Notes: generated by a model not told the origin, from the sequence alone. A stretch of 60,206 nt of DNA from Syntrophus sp964555065 (GCA_964555065.1 CAZKRB010000007.1:1-60206), one strand, 5' to 3'; positions 25,854 through 35,106 are shown, counted from the stretch's first letter. A program made the numbers and translations.

Positions 25854-26576
25854 TTACAGGGTAAAATCTTCGCCGAAATAGATTCTTCTGGCGATTTCAC
25901 TGGAGGCGATCGCCTCCGGCCTCCCTTCCACCAGGATCTTCCCGGCATTGACGATATAGGCCCGATCACAGACGGAAAGGGTTTCCCTGACATTGTGATC
26001 CGATATGACCACCCCGATTCCCTTTGCCTTCAGTTTCGCGATGATCTTCTGGATATCGGCGACCGCTAGGGGATCAATGCCGGCAAAGGGCTCATCCAGA
26101 AGGATATATCTGGGCGAGGTGACCAGCGCCCGGGTAATTTCCACCCGCCTTCTCTCTCCTCCGGAAAGGGAGTAGGCCTTGTTTTTCGCGAGATGCGTCA
26201 GAACCAGTTCCCCCAGCAATTCCTGAAGCCGCTGCTCCTTTTCTTCCTTTGACAGTTTCAGCGTTTCAAGGATTGCCAGAATGTTTTCTTCCACGGTCAG
26301 CTTGCGAAAAACCGACGGTTCCTGAGGAAGATAATTCAGGCCTTTTCTTGCCCGGATATACATGGGCTCATGGGTTACGTCCTCCCCATTGAGAAAGATC
26401 TCCCCTCCGTCCGGATGGATGAGTCCGACGATCATGTAAAACGTCGTGGTCTTTCCTGCTCCGTTCGGCCCCAGCAACCCTACAACCTCGCCGGGCTGTA
26501 TCTGGAGGTCAATTTCGTCGACGACTTTTCGGCCATTGTAAATCTTAACCAGTCGCTTTGCCGATAGTTCACTCAT
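25854..26576 (-). CDS. lptB: LPS export ABC transporter ATPase LptB
   Basis: 240 residues of an ABC ATPase. Walker A GLLGPNGAGKTTTF (about residues 33-46), signature YSLSGGERRRVEI, Walker B YILLDEPFAGIDP and the switch His in VVISDHNVRETL are all present. It powers LPS extraction by LptF and LptG (at 800-3027). It is 12 nt from lptA and next to rpoN, the typical proteobacterial layout. Confidence 0.96.
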   Translation of the reverse strand: MSELSAKRLVKIYNGRKVVDEIDLQIQPGEVVGLLGPNGAGKTTTFYMIVGLIHPDGGEIFLNGEDVTHEPMYIRARKGLNYLPQEPSVFRKLTVEENILAILETLKLSKEEKEQRLQELLGELVLTHLAKNKAYSLSGGERRRVEITRALVTSPRYILLDEPFAGIDPLAVADIQKIIAKLKAKGIGVVISDHNVRETLSVCDRAYIVNAGKILVEGRPEAIASSEIARRIYFGEDFTL

Positions 26577-26588
26577 CCTTGATGGCCG

Positions 26589-27167
26589 CTACTTCTTTTC
26601 CTCGTTCTTTTCCGCGGGGTATACCGTCGCCGTCACCCTCTTTCGCTGGAGGCTTTCCACCACACCCCGGTTTTCCTTCAGAAAAACGATGATCCGGTCT
26701 CCGCGCACCACATTTTTCTTCTCGCGCATCACCGGATTTCCCGTCACCACAACTTGCTGGGTGCCTTGGAAATAGACGGCTTCTTCTCCCGTCACAATTC
26801 TTTCTCCCTGCGTCATCGTGACATGGCCCTTTGCCTCGATTCTGTCGAGATCCCCGCTTTTTCCAACCTCCGTCGAGGCGACTTTTTCTTTTTTGTTTTC
26901 CCCTTTTTTGTAATAAAGCAGGAGTTTATCCGCCTTGAGGACCTTGTCTCCCTGTACCGCCACCGCGTTTCCCGAAAAGACAACGAGGCGCTGATCATTG
27001 TATGCATCCAGACGGTCCGCATCAATCCGGATCGGTTCTCTGCCCATCAAGGGACTCTGACTCTTTTGCGGCGGCTGCGACTCGCCTGGCGCCGTCGCTG
27101 CCATCAACGTCCATCCCGGCAGGAAGGCGATCAAACAGGCGAAACTGAGGAGAAATAATCTTTTCAA
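26589..27167 (-). CDS. lptA: LPS periplasmic bridge protein LptA
   Basis: 192 residues. A signal peptide (MKRLFLLSFACLIAFLPGWTL...) is followed by one OstA/LptA beta-jellyroll domain with IRIDADRLDAYND and AVAVQGDKVLKADKLLL, and later ERIVTGEEAVYFQG. LptA polymerises into the periplasmic bridge that carries LPS from LptC to LptD. It is 15 nt after lptC and 12 nt before lptB. Confidence 0.92.
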   Translation of the reverse strand: MKRLFLLSFACLIAFLPGWTLMAATAPGESQPPQKSQSPLMGREPIRIDADRLDAYNDQRLVVFSGNAVAVQGDKVLKADKLLLYYKKGENKKEKVASTEVGKSGDLDRIEAKGHVTMTQGERIVTGEEAVYFQGTQQVVVTGNPVMREKKNVVRGDRIIVFLKENRGVVESLQRKRVTATVYPAEKNEEKK

Positions 27168-27182
27168 TCTAAGCGATCCTTA

Positions 27183-27821
27183 TTATTGCAGATATGCCCT
27201 CACTCCGGAATGAAGGGTCAGATGTTCATCTTTCAACGAAAGGGACATCCCCTGCGCTTCGATTTGTATCCGGCTGTTTTTGATCGTGACCGGCCCAGGA
27301 GTGTAGCACTTTTTTTCCGCTCCGGTATAACTCAGCTGCTCGGTTTTGAATGAATCGCCGTTGTTGGAGAGGAGTTGGATCCCCCCGGAGATCTCCATAT
27401 CCTTGGTATCCTGGCGGAGCCATCCTTCCCGCCCCGACATGACGTAGGAACGTCCGTTGACCATTGTCAATTTAATGCTGGGATTTTTGAAGACCGCGAG
27501 ATTTTCCTTTTTCCGGTACTGGGCGCTGTCCGCCTTGACCTCCCACTTGACGCCTTCAGAGGTCGCCTCCGTGTAATGGACATTCACGACCTGCAAATCA
27601 ACGGCATTGTCCATAACTTTCACAAGCGGCTTTCCCGGCTTTTTCTCCGACCCCGGATAGAAGATCCCGGCAAAAATGATCAACGCGGCAAGACAAACTG
27701 CAGCCGTAATCATAATCTTTTTCTTGCGCGATGTTATCAGTCTTTTTGCCCTCCGTCTCTTCTGCTGTTGTATATCACCCGTTTCAGGACAAGTAAAGAC
27801 CAAACATGAACCGGATTCCAT
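27183..27821 (-). CDS. lptC: LPS export protein LptC
   Basis: 212 residues from the ATG at 27821, which overlaps the kdsC stop by one base (TGATG); the frame is open further upstream but that is inside kdsC. One transmembrane helix (about residues 51-67, ITAAVCLAALIIFAGIF) anchors a periplasmic beta domain of the LptC family with VKWEVKADSAQYRKKENLAVF. It receives LPS from LptBFG and hands it to LptA. Similarity in this family is always low, so the assignment leans on synteny as well. Confidence 0.88.
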   Translation of the reverse strand: MESGSCLVFTCPETGDIQQQKRRRAKRLITSRKKKIMITAAVCLAALIIFAGIFYPGSEKKPGKPLVKVMDNAVDLQVVNVHYTEATSEGVKWEVKADSAQYRKKENLAVFKNPSIKLTMVNGRSYVMSGREGWLRQDTKDMEISGGIQLLSNNGDSFKTEQLSYTGAEKKCYTPGPVTIKNSRIQIEAQGMSLSLKDEHLTLHSGVRAYLQ

Positions 27822-28390
27822 CAATAAAATCGCGTAAATTCGTATCTCCGGGCAACCTCTTCCCACTTCCCCTGGACCTTGAGCAGCAGATCGCAGATCT
27901 CCCGCACCGCTCCCCGTCCTCCCGGTTTTTCCGTAACGTGATCGGCAACTTCCTTAACTTCATTGACGGCGTCTTTCACGGCGACGGAAAAACCAACCCG
28001 TTTCAGGATCGGAATATCCACAACATCGTCGCCCACATAAGCCACTTCATCCGGATCAATCGCCCGCTGTTCGAGGAACTGCTGAAAAAACTCGGACTTG
28101 TTCAATACCCCCTGAAAGACCTCCCGGATACCCAGTTCCCTGGCCCGGCAGTCTACAACCGCCGATGATCTTCCGGTCAACAGCATGACTTCCAACCCGT
28201 GTCGCATGATCAGCTTGAGGCCGTGTCCATCCTTCACGTCAAAATGCTTACTTTCCTGACCTGCGTCATTCATGATGATCCGACCATCGGTCAGGACTCC
28301 ATCGACATCCAGAATGAGCAGGCGGATCTTACGGATTTTGTTTTTGAGCTCTTCTTTCATGATCGCACCGAGCGCCCTTTCTCCGGGCAC
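27821..28390 (-). CDS. kdsC: 3-deoxy-D-manno-octulosonate 8-phosphate phosphatase
   Basis: 189 residues of a cap-less HAD phosphatase that removes phosphate from Kdo-8-P. Motifs are LLILDVDGVLTDG (nucleophile Asp), LLTGRSS, NKSEFF and AYVGDDVVDIPIL, with C-terminal GGRGAVREICDLLL. The start shown is a GTG at 28390 with AAGGGG 8 nt upstream; an ATG at 28360 is the alternative. It follows kdsA by 5 nt. Confidence 0.94.
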   Translation of the reverse strand: MPGERALGAIMKEELKNKIRKIRLLILDVDGVLTDGRIIMNDAGQESKHFDVKDGHGLKLIMRHGLEVMLLTGRSSAVVDCRARELGIREVFQGVLNKSEFFQQFLEQRAIDPDEVAYVGDDVVDIPILKRVGFSVAVKDAVNEVKEVADHVTEKPGGRGAVREICDLLLKVQGKWEEVARRYEFTRFY

Positions 28391-28395
28391 GGAAA

Positions 28396-29247
28396 TTACC
28401 CCTTGTCCGCATCCAGTCCTTCCTGTTTCGCTGATTTTACCACGCCGTCGATATGCTTCACTATCCTTAGAAGTTCCGGCAGGATGTGGAGACTCAGGGA
28501 ATTGGGGCCATCACAGAGAGCCTTTTCCGGATCCGGATGAACCTCCAGGAAGAGGCCGTCAATACCCACCGCAGCGGCGGCGCGCGCCAGATAAGGCACC
28601 ATTTCCCTTTGCCCGCCCGAGGCGTTCCCCTGCCCGCCCGGAAGCTGGACACTGTGGGTGGCGTCAAAAATCACGGGATAACCTTCCCGGCGCAGAAGCG
28701 GCAGGGAACGAAAATCCGCAACCAGGTTGTTGTAGCCGAAACTTGTCCCCCGCTCCGTGATCAGAATCCGATCATTTCCCTGGGAAAGCACCTTTTCGAT
28801 AATGTTCCGGACATCCCAGGGGGCAAGAAACTGCCCCTTCTTGATATTGACGGTCCGCCCACTGCGGGCGACCTCCAGGATGAGATCCGTCTGGCGGCAG
28901 AGGAAAGCGGGGATCTGAAGCACATCCAAGACTTCCGCAGCCGATGCGACTTCTTCGTGGCGGTGGATATCGGATAGAATCGGAACCTGCAGGTCCTGCC
29001 TGATGGCGCGGAGAATTTCAATCCCCCTTCCCAGACCAGGCCCGCGATAGGCTTCTATCGACGTGCGATTGGCTTTGTCATAGGACGCCTTGAAGATAAA
29101 GGGAATCTCCAGCGCTTCCGTGAGGTTTTTCAGATAAAGAGCAATCTCCCTTGTCTTTTTTTCATCTTCAATGACGCACGGTCCGGCGATCAAGACCAGC
29201 GGGTTCCCTCCGCCGATAAGGAGATTGTCGATTTGTACAGGTTTCAT
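28396..29247 (-). CDS. kdsA: 3-deoxy-8-phosphooctulonate synthase (Kdo-8-P synthase)
   Basis: 283 residues. It condenses arabinose-5-phosphate with phosphoenolpyruvate to Kdo-8-P, the committed step to the inner LPS core sugar. Family features are LIAGPCVIEDEKKT, FKASYDKANRTS, PILSDIHRHEE, LVADFRSLP and IFDATHSVQLPGGQG. The residue after KANR and the metal ligands were not checked in detail, so metal dependence is left open. It heads kdsA-kdsC-lptCAB-rpoN. Confidence 0.95.
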   Translation of the reverse strand: MKPVQIDNLLIGGGNPLVLIAGPCVIEDEKKTREIALYLKNLTEALEIPFIFKASYDKANRTSIEAYRGPGLGRGIEILRAIRQDLQVPILSDIHRHEEVASAAEVLDVLQIPAFLCRQTDLILEVARSGRTVNIKKGQFLAPWDVRNIIEKVLSQGNDRILITERGTSFGYNNLVADFRSLPLLRREGYPVIFDATHSVQLPGGQGNASGGQREMVPYLARAAAAVGIDGLFLEVHPDPEKALCDGPNSLSLHILPELLRIVKHIDGVVKSAKQEGLDADKG

Positions 29248-29331
29248 TAAATGCTTCCTTTGATAGGGTCTTTCCGTCGCCGCCCTCTAGTTCGGGTTTC
29301 CCGGCAGGAGACGTTCCCCCACCCACCTACC

Positions 29332-30228
29332 CTACCCTCGCGGGTGATATTTCCGGTGAATGTCCTTCAGGTGTTCCCGCGTCACGTGCGTATAGATCTG
29401 GGTCGTGGAAATATCCGCATGACCGAGCATCATTTGAACCGAGCGCAGGTCCGCCCCCCCTTCAAGGAGATGGGATGCGAAGGAATGGCGGAACGTATGG
29501 GGGTGGACTTTCTTGGAAAGTCCCGCCTTGAGGGCATACTTTCGGACCAGTTTCCAGAATCCCTGGCGGGTCATGCCCTGGCCGGATTTGTTCAGAAAAA
29601 GGACATTTGTCTTCACTCCCCGGATACACTTCGGCCGGATATCGTCAAAGTAATGCCTGATCTTTTCGTAGGCAACCTGCCCGATGGGGACGAGACGTTC
29701 CTTGCTCCCCTTCCCCTGGACCACGAGATAACCCACCTGCCAGTTGATGCCGTTGGTTGTCAGCGAGATCAGCTCAGAAACCCGGAGCCCGGTGGCATAC
29801 ATCAACTCCAGCATGGCCGTATCCCGGATGGCGCTGTCCGTTTTCATTCCCGGCTGCGAAAGCAACTGATCCATTTCCTCATGGCTCAGGGTGTCCGGGA
29901 GGCGCATCCAGACTTTCGCCAGTTCGATTTCGGCAACGGGATTCTGCTCGATTTTTTTCTCCCGCAGGAGAAACTTGTAAAAGCCACGCAGGGCGGCAAG
30001 ACTTCTGTTGATGGAATTCGCAGACAATCCCTTCCGCTTTAATTCCGCCATGTAATAAATCACGTGATCCGGGCTGATCTCGTGTATTTCCTTGATGCCC
30101 CTTTCCCGGATAAGAACCGCATACCGATTCAAATCCCGGCTGTAAGCTTCGAGCGTATTGCGGGATGATCCCTTTTCAACAGCAAGATAATTCAGATATT
30201 CATCGATTAACGCAAAGTTCAAGGTCAT
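29332..30228 (-). CDS. xerD: Site-specific tyrosine recombinase XerD
   Basis: 298 residues. The N-terminal SAM-like core-binding domain (LIDEYLNYLAVEKGSSRNTLEAY) is followed by the catalytic domain: first Arg in MYATGLRVSELI, HTFRHSFASHLLEGGA with the H-x-x-R, and LGHADISTTQIYTHV with the nucleophile Tyr. It resolves chromosome dimers with XerC at dif sites. The housekeeping context and standard length favour XerD over a phage or integron integrase. Confidence 0.93.
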   Translation of the reverse strand: MTLNFALIDEYLNYLAVEKGSSRNTLEAYSRDLNRYAVLIRERGIKEIHEISPDHVIYYMAELKRKGLSANSINRSLAALRGFYKFLLREKKIEQNPVAEIELAKVWMRLPDTLSHEEMDQLLSQPGMKTDSAIRDTAMLELMYATGLRVSELISLTTNGINWQVGYLVVQGKGSKERLVPIGQVAYEKIRHYFDDIRPKCIRGVKTNVLFLNKSGQGMTRQGFWKLVRKYALKAGLSKKVHPHTFRHSFASHLLEGGADLRSVQMMLGHADISTTQIYTHVTREHLKDIHRKYHPRG

Positions 30229-30364
30229 GGGCGATCGTAACGATTTTCCTTAGTAAAGAATAAAATAATGAAGCATCTTTCTTAAGCTATTCTGATGAAA
30301 AGGTCAATGTGAGAGTGGCACTTTCATCAACGATCCGTTGCGGGGCCGGATCATGATCGCCCTA

Positions 30365-30380
30365 TGGCATCGGCTTTGCA
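30365..30380 (+). promoter_or_regulatory. Sigma-54 (-24/-12) promoter for PilZ-motA-motB
   Basis: TGGCAT-CGGCT-TTGCA: GG at 30366-30367 and GC at 30378-30379 with exactly 10 nt between, the sigma-54 spacing. The -24 half has two mismatches to TGGCACG and the -12 half TTGCA is perfect. Start would be near 30391, about 40 nt before the PilZ gene. Motility operons under RpoN are common in this group. Confidence 0.6.
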
Positions 30381-30432
30381 CTATCGGGTTCATCCATAAA
30401 CCGCGTCAGAGACAAATTTTAGGGGAATCATC

Positions 30433-30972
30433 ATGGGAAAAGAGCCTTACGAAGCAAATAAGCGAACATTCTCGCGCGTCGATGCCTATATTCCCCTGGC
30501 TTATCGGCTCGTCCCCGCTGAAGAACAACCCTATATCCATACGGAAATTCATGACCAGATCTTCATGGAAAATTCCAGGTCGTCCCTTCCAGAAATCACC
30601 GATCAGTCTCTATACGCCGGCATGTGCATTCTGAATGCAAAACTGGATCAAATCCTTCAACTTCTTTCCCTGCGCAGCAAAGGTTTTTTTTCCCTGCCGT
30701 CGAAACTGGTCAACATCAGCGGCGCCGGTCTGCGCTTAACGACAGCGGAAAAATTTACCGAGGGTGGCATCCTGGAAATAAAGACCCTGCTGTCGGTGCA
30801 GAGGAACCGCGCCTTTTGTCTTTACGGCCGGATCATCAGCATTGAAGAACAGCCTGATGGCTACCGGACTTCTCTTTCCTTCATCCAGATTGATGACGCG
30901 GTAAGAGATGAAATTGCAAAATTCGTTTTCGACCGGGAACGGGAAATCCTTCGGGAAAAGCGGGGGGAATGA
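30433..30972 (+). CDS. PilZ-domain protein, probable c-di-GMP-responsive motility modulator
   Basis: 179 residues. RTFSRVDAYIPLAYRLV at residues about 11-27 resembles the start of PilZ domains. LVNISGAGLRLTT (about residues 93-105) is the D/NxSxxG motif, followed by beta-strand sequence with ILEIKTLLSV and GRIISIEEQPDGYRT. About 60 helical residues sit between the first motif and the beta core, which is unusual for stand-alone PilZ. Placement 10 nt before motA suggests a YcgR-like brake or motor regulator. Confidence 0.72.
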   Translation: MGKEPYEANKRTFSRVDAYIPLAYRLVPAEEQPYIHTEIHDQIFMENSRSSLPEITDQSLYAGMCILNAKLDQILQLLSLRSKGFFSLPSKLVNISGAGLRLTTAEKFTEGGILEIKTLLSVQRNRAFCLYGRIISIEEQPDGYRTSLSFIQIDDAVRDEIAKFVFDREREILREKRGE

Positions 30973-30982
30973 CGAATCACCC

Positions 30983-31840
30983 ATGTCTGCAATTATAGGA
31001 ATCGCTGTTGTTCTGATCGCCGTCATCGGCGGTTATCTCATTGAAGAGGGAAATCTTTCCGTTCTTTTTCAACCTGCCGAAATGTTGATTATTTTTGGCG
31101 CGGCGACCGGTGCTTTTCTGGTCAGTTCTCCGGCCAAACTTGTTAAAGCCGTCTTCCGGTCCATTGCCCAGATTTTTCGCGGGAGAGCGTTGAGCAAGAA
31201 AGATTATACCGAAGCGTTGATGCTCCTCTATGGAATCTTCTACAAAATCCGTCAGCAGGGACTCGTATCCATTGAATCCGATGTCGACAATCCCCAGGAA
31301 AGCGCCCTGTTCTCGCAGTATCCCGCCATTCTGAACAACAGGCATGCCATCGGGCTGATTACGGATACGCTCAGGACCGTCATGACGACAACCATTGCGA
31401 CGCATGAGTTGGATGCATTGATCGACAACGAATTGGACGTCTACTTCGAAGAAATGATGCAGCCGGCTAGAAGTGTAAATTTTGTGGCCGATGCCCTCCC
31501 CGGTCTCGGCATTGTCGCTGCCGTTCTTGGCGTCGTCTTGACCATGGGCAAGATCAGCGAACCCCCTGAGGTTTTGGGGAAATGCATCGGTGCAGCCCTG
31601 GTGGGAACCTTCCTGGGCATCCTCTCCTGTTATGGCTTCGTGGGACCCATGGGTAGAAATATTGAAAACCAGGCCGGAGAAAATGTCCTCTATCTGACCG
31701 TTCTGAAAGTGGCGCTTCTGTCCTTCATCGGCGGCTCTGCGCCGAAAGTGGCCGTGGAATTCGGACGTCGCGTCATCCCTGCAAATGAGCGCCCTTCGTT
31801 TGCGGAGATAGAAGACGCTCTGCGGCAGAATAAGGGATAA
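30983..31840 (+). CDS. motA: Flagellar motor stator protein MotA
   Basis: 285 residues from the ATG at 30983 (MSAIIGIAVVLIAVIGGYLIEEG); the frame is open into the PilZ gene but those residues are not MotA-like. Four membrane segments lie at about residues 3-20, 30-50, 170-190 and 205-225. Conserved prolines are in VADALPGLGIVAAVLGVVLT and in FVGPMG. The cytoplasmic loop between segments 2 and 3 holds the charged residues that contact FliG. It pairs with MotB, 8 nt downstream, as the ion-conducting stator. Confidence 0.95.
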   Translation: MSAIIGIAVVLIAVIGGYLIEEGNLSVLFQPAEMLIIFGAATGAFLVSSPAKLVKAVFRSIAQIFRGRALSKKDYTEALMLLYGIFYKIRQQGLVSIESDVDNPQESALFSQYPAILNNRHAIGLITDTLRTVMTTTIATHELDALIDNELDVYFEEMMQPARSVNFVADALPGLGIVAAVLGVVLTMGKISEPPEVLGKCIGAALVGTFLGILSCYGFVGPMGRNIENQAGENVLYLTVLKVALLSFIGGSAPKVAVEFGRRVIPANERPSFAEIEDALRQNKG

Positions 31841-31848
31841 GACCTTTC

Positions 31849-32613
31849 ATGGAAGACCAACAGCCCGTTATCATTATCCGAAAAGTAAAAAAGCGCCACG
31901 CCGAAGGGCATCACGGCGGATCCTGGAAAGTTGCTTACGCTGATTTCATTACCGCCCTGATGGCCTTTTTTCTTCTCCTCTGGCTCCTTTCCATGGTCTC
32001 GCCTGAAAAAAGAATCGCTGTGGCAGAATATTTCAAATCCTTTTCCGTCATGAAAGAGTCGGGGTCATCCTTCATGACCGGATCTTCCCAGATTCTGGAT
32101 AAAGCCGGCGGAGGGGCCAATTCTGTGCAGGATTATAAGAACCTCTCGAAAAGTCTGACAACGAAAGACCTGGAAATCCGATTAAAAAGCGCCATCGACC
32201 AGAAGCTGCAGTCCACCAGGGATCAGGTGATGGTCAATATCGTAGACGGCGGGCTTAAAATTCAAATTGTTGATAAAGAGGGCAGCTTGATGTTTCCCTT
32301 GGGAAGCGCTGAACCAACAGCCAAGGCCAGGGATATCTTGAAGATCGTCTCGGAAAACATAAAGGACAGCCCCAATAAAATTGCCGTGGAAGGCCACACC
32401 GACGCCGCCCCGTTCCGGAGCGCTCAAACAACCAACTGGGAGCTGTCCACCGCCAGGGCTTCCGCCGCCCGGCGAGAACTGGAAAACAACGCCATCGAGC
32501 CGGGGCGAATCGCCAAGGTCAGCGGATACGCCGATCAGGATCTGTTCATTCCCCAGAATCCCATGGATGCCCGCAACAGGCGGATCAGCATTATTGTCCT
32601 GCAACCGAAATAA
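31849..32613 (+). CDS. motB: Flagellar motor stator protein MotB
   Basis: 254 residues. A short basic N-terminus with HHGGSWKVAYADF leads into the single transmembrane helix ADFITALMAFFLLLWLLSMV, where Asp32 is the ion-binding carboxylate. The C-terminal OmpA-like peptidoglycan-binding domain contains KIAVEGHTDAAPF and NRRISIIVL. The 8-nt gap after motA indicates co-transcription. No U-tract terminator was seen after it, only a hairpin with a TTCG loop at 32694-32711. Confidence 0.95.
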   Translation: MEDQQPVIIIRKVKKRHAEGHHGGSWKVAYADFITALMAFFLLLWLLSMVSPEKRIAVAEYFKSFSVMKESGSSFMTGSSQILDKAGGGANSVQDYKNLSKSLTTKDLEIRLKSAIDQKLQSTRDQVMVNIVDGGLKIQIVDKEGSLMFPLGSAEPTAKARDILKIVSENIKDSPNKIAVEGHTDAAPFRSAQTTNWELSTARASAARRELENNAIEPGRIAKVSGYADQDLFIPQNPMDARNRRISIIVLQPK

Positions 32614-32806
32614 GACAATCCGCCACCTGGAATCACGGTCTGCCCCAGGCTTGGTCTCCGTTTTTCCCCACTCAACCGCGTTCACCGAGTTCGGATAGAC
32701 CTTCGGGGTCTATGATCAACCCAATTTGCCCGCCTTCCGGAATGGTGCCGCCGGCATCTCATCAATCTCTTTTAATCCTTGGCCCCGGCTGTTGATAACG
32801 ACTTCA

Positions 32807-33010
32807 ACTTCCGCAATGCTCATACCACCCGATGGTCCCCCTCTGCACCTCCATGTATTTGTCCACCAACCAGTTTTCGGATCTATTTTTAAACGTGAAC
32901 CATGCCGATCCGTAATAAATGGAGTAAATTAAAAAGACCGGCAGCCCATTCCTCTCCCAAGCATCCCGTAACAGGTTGAAAATACTTTTGCTATTTATCT
33001 CTAAACGCCC
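32807..33010 (-). pseudogene. Unidentified open stretch without start, probable gene relic
   Basis: In the 623-nt gap after motB, the minus strand is open for 68 codons (33010 to 32807) without a start codon. The sequence looks protein-like (NLLRDAWERNGLPVFL, then FKNRSENWLVDKYMEV and GTIGWYE). After a stop the same frame continues to 32672 with three more stops and includes GGTIPEGGQIGLIIDPEG. I could not name a family. It may be the decayed remains of a gene, or chance. Confidence 0.3.
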
Positions 33011-33236
33011 TCAATGACAATCCGTCATGAATTTGACTCCGAGGCTATTTATAGTTGTAATTTCAAAGGATATGTCCTATAAGCATAAAAGTTTTGATTA
33101 AAGCTTTCTTCGCCGCTTGCGGAATTCGAATTCCAGGGTGCGTTTTTTTCTGTATCATCGGATTGAATTGTTTACCTATTTTTACCCGATCCGCCATCGG
33201 GCAATGATGGAACTTTCGAACGGAAAAGTAGACCAT

Positions 33237-34625
33237 ATGAAAAACAAGAAAATATTGATCGCTGAAGACGATGAGCTGAGCAGAAGTAATTTGACGGAAT
33301 TGTTGAACGCGGAAGGTTATGAGGTCAAGGCCGTTGAAAACGGAAAACAAGCGATGGATGCCTTTGTGGAAGACAAATTTGATCTTGTCATAACCGATCT
33401 TAAGATGCCGCAGGGTGATGGTCTGGAGCTGCTGAAATTTGTCAAGGAAATGAACTCCGACAACATCGTGATCATGATGACAGGCTTCGGCACGGTGGAT
33501 TCGGCCGTTGAAGCCATGAAGCTGGGCGCATACGATTACATCGCCAAGCCCATGAAAGACGATCTCGTCAAATATACGGTCAGCAGAGCCTTGTCCTTCG
33601 CCAGCCTCCAGGAAGAAAATGTCACGTTGCGGGATCACCTGCAGGAAAAATACGATTTCGGTAAGATGCTGGGCTACAGTGACTGCATGAAGGCAATCTT
33701 CGACACGATTGAGAAGGTGGCCAAATCGGACAGCACGGTGATTATCTACGGGGAAAGCGGAACAGGAAAAGAGCTGGTTGCCCGGGCCATCCACTACAAC
33801 AGCAACAGGAAGAGTTACCCTTTAATCGCCGTCAATTGCGGCGCGATTCCCGAGGAGCTCCTGGAAAGCGAACTCTTCGGCCACGAAAAGGGGGCCTTTA
33901 CCGGCGCGATTCGGAATCGACTGGGAAGATTCGAGCTTGCCCAGGGCGGATCCATTTTTCTTGATGAAATCGGCGATATGAGCCCGTCCCTTCAGGTTAA
34001 AATGCTGAGGGTGATACAGGAAAAGCAGTTTGAGCGGATCGGGGGCGTGAAAACCATCACCGCCGATGTCCGCATCATCGCCGCCACCAATCAGAATTTG
34101 GAACAGGCCGTCGCGGACAAACGATTTCGTGAAGATCTCTATTACCGGATCAACGTCATTCCCATTCATCTTCCCGCCCTTCGCGAACGGGGCCCCGACA
34201 TCGCCATTCTTGCCACTCACTTTCTACAAAAATTCGCCCAGGCAAAGAAGAAGGAGGTGACCGGTATTCATCCGGAAGCGATGGCCTGCCTGCTCCAATA
34301 TACGTGGCCGGGCAATGTCAGGGAGCTGGAAAATCTTATTGAAATGCTCGTCGTGATGAAAGATGACAGCGAAATCATTCTGGAAGATCTTCCGTTGAAA
34401 ATTCGCCAGTTCAAATGCGAGTCGCAAGCCTTCGGTAAATTACAAATTCCGGAGGAGGGCGTTGATTTCAATGAACTGGTCAACAAATTTGAAAAAGATA
34501 TCCTGCTCAATGCCTTGGCAAAAAGCGGCGGCGTTAAGAACCGAGCGGCAAAGCTACTGAATCTCAACCGGACAACCCTGGTGGAAAAGCTGAAGCGCCT
34601 CAATATCGCCACGGAATCCTCCTGA
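33237..34625 (+). CDS. NtrC-family sigma-54-dependent response regulator
   Basis: 462 residues from the ATG at 33237 (MKNKKILIAEDD). The receiver domain (about residues 1-120) has the phospho-acceptor Asp54 in VITDLKMP and Lys in YIAKPM. The AAA+ domain (about 145-380) has Walker A GESGTGKELVARAIH, the sigma-54 contact loop GAFTGA and Walker B GGSIFLDEIGDM. A Fis-type helix-turn-helix ends it (GGVKNRAAKLLNLNRTTLVEKL). It should activate RpoN promoters. Lying just after motAB, it may be a flagellar (FlrC/FlgR-like) or other regulator; no kinase gene is adjacent. Confidence 0.93.
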   Translation: MKNKKILIAEDDELSRSNLTELLNAEGYEVKAVENGKQAMDAFVEDKFDLVITDLKMPQGDGLELLKFVKEMNSDNIVIMMTGFGTVDSAVEAMKLGAYDYIAKPMKDDLVKYTVSRALSFASLQEENVTLRDHLQEKYDFGKMLGYSDCMKAIFDTIEKVAKSDSTVIIYGESGTGKELVARAIHYNSNRKSYPLIAVNCGAIPEELLESELFGHEKGAFTGAIRNRLGRFELAQGGSIFLDEIGDMSPSLQVKMLRVIQEKQFERIGGVKTITADVRIIAATNQNLEQAVADKRFREDLYYRINVIPIHLPALRERGPDIAILATHFLQKFAQAKKKEVTGIHPEAMACLLQYTWPGNVRELENLIEMLVVMKDDSEIILEDLPLKIRQFKCESQAFGKLQIPEEGVDFNELVNKFEKDILLNALAKSGGVKNRAAKLLNLNRTTLVEKLKRLNIATESS

Positions 34626-34722
34626 GTCGTGGAAGTTGAATCTTTTCCGCGACGCACCGCTGATCGGAAACTCACCTTGAATACTCCCAGCCGTAAAGAT
34701 CCTTCCGACGAGGGGAAAAAGA

Positions 34723-35106
34723 TTGAAAAGGAAAATTCTCGTTGTAGATGATGAGGAGTCGATCCGATCTTTATTTCAGAGTCTCTTTCCGGAATCTGTT
34801 TATGATGTCCATGCGGCACAGGACGGCCCCGAGGCCCTTCAGATCTTGAAGGATTCCGCCATCGACGTGATCTTCCTGGATCTCAAACTGTTCGGGATGG
34901 ACGGCATTACCCTGTGCCGCCAGATTCGCCGGACAAACCCCGTGGCGATTATCCACGCCATGACCGGATGGTCGGCTCTTTTTGACCTGGAAGAGTGCCG
35001 CGATTCCGGGTTCGATGATTACTTTGTCAAACCGTTGGACATTGACCTGATTTCAAGAACCGTGGAGGAGGCCTTCGGCAAACTGGACCGCTGGAGACAC
35101 AGATAA
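34723..35106 (+). CDS. Single-domain response regulator
   Basis: 127 residues, a lone receiver domain. KILVVDDEESIR holds the acidic pocket, FLDLKLFGMDG the phospho-Asp53, AMTGWS the switch Thr and DDYFVKPLD the Lys. The start is TTG at 34723 with GAGGGG upstream. With no output domain it may act like CheY or as a phosphorelay intermediate. It follows the NtrC-type regulator by about 100 nt. Confidence 0.88.
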   Translation: MKRKILVVDDEESIRSLFQSLFPESVYDVHAAQDGPEALQILKDSAIDVIFLDLKLFGMDGITLCRQIRRTNPVAIIHAMTGWSALFDLEECRDSGFDDYFVKPLDIDLISRTVEEAFGKLDRWRHR

